Part shown: one piece after another, positions 6,050 to 6,616 of the stretch
How positions within the stretch are numbered: the stretch's first letter is position 1
Layout: every line of letters starts with the position of its first letter
Source of the DNA: Bacillota bacterium
GTDB taxonomy: Bacteria > Bacillota > Clostridia > Lachnospirales > Lachnospiraceae
Direction of reading: 5' to 3'
Length of the DNA: 6,616 bases
Assembly (NCBI GenBank): GCA_023398855.1
Contig: JAEWRS010000133.1
Span: forward strand, 1-6,616
Translations under genes and position numbers: made by a program
The notes under the pieces: model-generated
Database searches by the model: none
Told to the model about the DNA's origin: nothing
The model's input: the letters and a program-made list of their open reading frames with translations, nothing else

Positions 6050-6065
6050 ATACGCTTATGCGTAT
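6050..6065 (+). repeat. Small hairpin directly before the ilvB ribosome binding site
   Basis: ATACGC (6050-6055) pairs perfectly with GCGTAT (6060-6065) around a TTAT loop. It ends two bases before AAAGGAGG (6068-6075). As DNA it is a candidate operator; as RNA it could affect ribosome access. With six base pairs, support is modest. Confidence 0.35.
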
Positions 6066-6083
6066 ACAAAGGAGGTTTATTTT

Positions 6084-6616
6084 ATGCTGATATCTGGCGC
6101 CGAGTTATTTGTAAAAGCATTAAAATCTGAACAAGTGGATACTCTGTTTGCCTATCCGGGCGGCCAGGCAATCGATTTATTTGACGCCCTGTATGGGGTG
6201 GAGGATGTAGAGGTAATATTACCGCGCCATGAACAGGGATTGGTCCATGCAGCTGACGGGTATGCAAGGTCAACGGGAAAAACAGGGGTCTGCCTTGTAA
6301 CAAGTGGTCCGGGAGCCACAAATCTTGTTACCGGAATTGCTACTGCAAATTATGATAGCGTTCCAATGGTTTGTTTTACAGGTCAGGTGCCCACAAATCT
6401 AATAGGAAATGATGCATTTCAGGAAGTAGATATTATTGGCATTACCAGGAGTATTTGTAAATACGCAGTGACAGTACGAAAAAGAGAGGAACTTGGAGCT
6501 ATTATTAAAAAGGCCTTTTTTATTGCTAAAACAGGAAAACCAGGTGTGGTGGTTGTGGATCTTCCTAAAGATATCCAAAGAGAATTAGGAAGTGATCTGT
6601 ACCCGGAAACGGTGGA
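6084..6616 (+). CDS. ilvB: Acetolactate synthase large subunit (IlvB type), N-terminal part; 3' end outside window
   Basis: This ThDP-dependent enzyme condenses two pyruvates to 2-acetolactate (or pyruvate with 2-oxobutyrate), the first shared step of branched-chain amino acid synthesis. The first 177 of about 550-570 residues are visible. They form the ThDP pyrimidine-binding domain: FAYPGGQAIDLFDAL (22-36), the catalytic glutamate E50 in LPRHEQG, HAADGYARSTG (55-65), SGPGATNLVTGIA (74-86), DSVPMVCFTGQVP (91-103) and IGNDAFQEVDIIG (107-119), where most relatives have TDAFQE. AAAGGAGG (6068-6075) lies eight bases before the ATG, fixing the start. Other ThDP enzymes share the fold, but the DAFQE block favours acetolactate synthase, and it looks more like anabolic IlvB than catabolic AlsS; the ending that would settle this is missing. 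No T-box or leader-peptide attenuator fits in the 61-base gap, so control probably comes from the tetR promoter. Whether an ilvN small subunit follows is unknown. Confidence 0.93.
   Translation, partial: MLISGAELFVKALKSEQVDTLFAYPGGQAIDLFDALYGVEDVEVILPRHEQGLVHAADGYARSTGKTGVCLVTSGPGATNLVTGIATANYDSVPMVCFTGQVPTNLIGNDAFQEVDIIGITRSICKYAVTVRKREELGAIIKKAFFIAKTGKPGVVVVDLPKDIQRELGSDLYPETV

Noticed and set aside
6023..6083. T-box or leader-peptide attenuator before ilvB
   Set aside because: The 61-base gap is too short and has no T-box core or run of Leu/Ile/Val codons followed by a terminator.
6082..6321. Minus-strand frame opposite ilvB
   Set aside because: Proline/histidine/leucine-rich product typical of reverse reading; the plus strand carries clear acetolactate synthase motifs.

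Overview
The window reads as chromosome of a low-GC anaerobic Firmicute, most likely a Lachnospiraceae-type Clostridium relative. The evidence is AT-rich spacers, strong AGGAGG ribosome binding sites, consensus sigma-A promoters, a chromosomal parB followed by a DUF4446 gene (a clostridial origin-proximal pairing), and a fused clostridial-type AdhE. Species cannot be fixed from the sequence alone.

Layout. (1) 1-933, plus strand: the 3' end of parB and a complete DUF4446 membrane-anchored gene, spaced like an operon. (2) 934-1209: a gene-free spacer holding a 94-base imperfect palindrome (951-1044) whose 3' arm carries a Shine-Dalgarno-like sequence, then a rho-independent terminator that serves the minus-strand gene beyond it. 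(3) 1210-2061, minus strand: a type II pantothenate kinase (coaW). (4) 2062-2532: a divergent control region with a good minus-strand promoter for coaW, an orphan near-perfect Shine-Dalgarno sequence with no ordinary start codon, a textbook TTGACA-17-TATAAT promoter for adhE, and a candidate Rex (NADH/NAD+ sensor) site just after the predicted transcription start. (5) 2533-5148: bifunctional acetaldehyde-CoA/alcohol dehydrogenase adhE, followed by two hairpins, the second a strong terminator. (6) 5384-6616, plus strand: a consensus promoter, a TetR-family regulator, and 61 bases later the 5' part of an acetolactate synthase large-subunit gene (ilvB type) that runs off the window.

How the genes fit together. 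The region moves from chromosome segregation (parB) to central carbon and cofactor metabolism. CoaW makes 4'-phosphopantetheine precursor for CoA. AdhE consumes acetyl-CoA, releases CoA and re-oxidises NADH to form ethanol. Acetolactate synthase draws on pyruvate upstream of acetyl-CoA. A shared pyruvate/acetyl-CoA/CoA theme is an inference from adjacency, not shown by shared control elements. The TetR gene could control itself and ilvB, since no terminator lies between them. I see no mobile-element gene, CRISPR array, tRNA, rRNA or clear new multigene system. The least explained items are the 94-base palindrome, the orphan Shine-Dalgarno site, and the repeated AGTACATG-like words around the tetR promoter.
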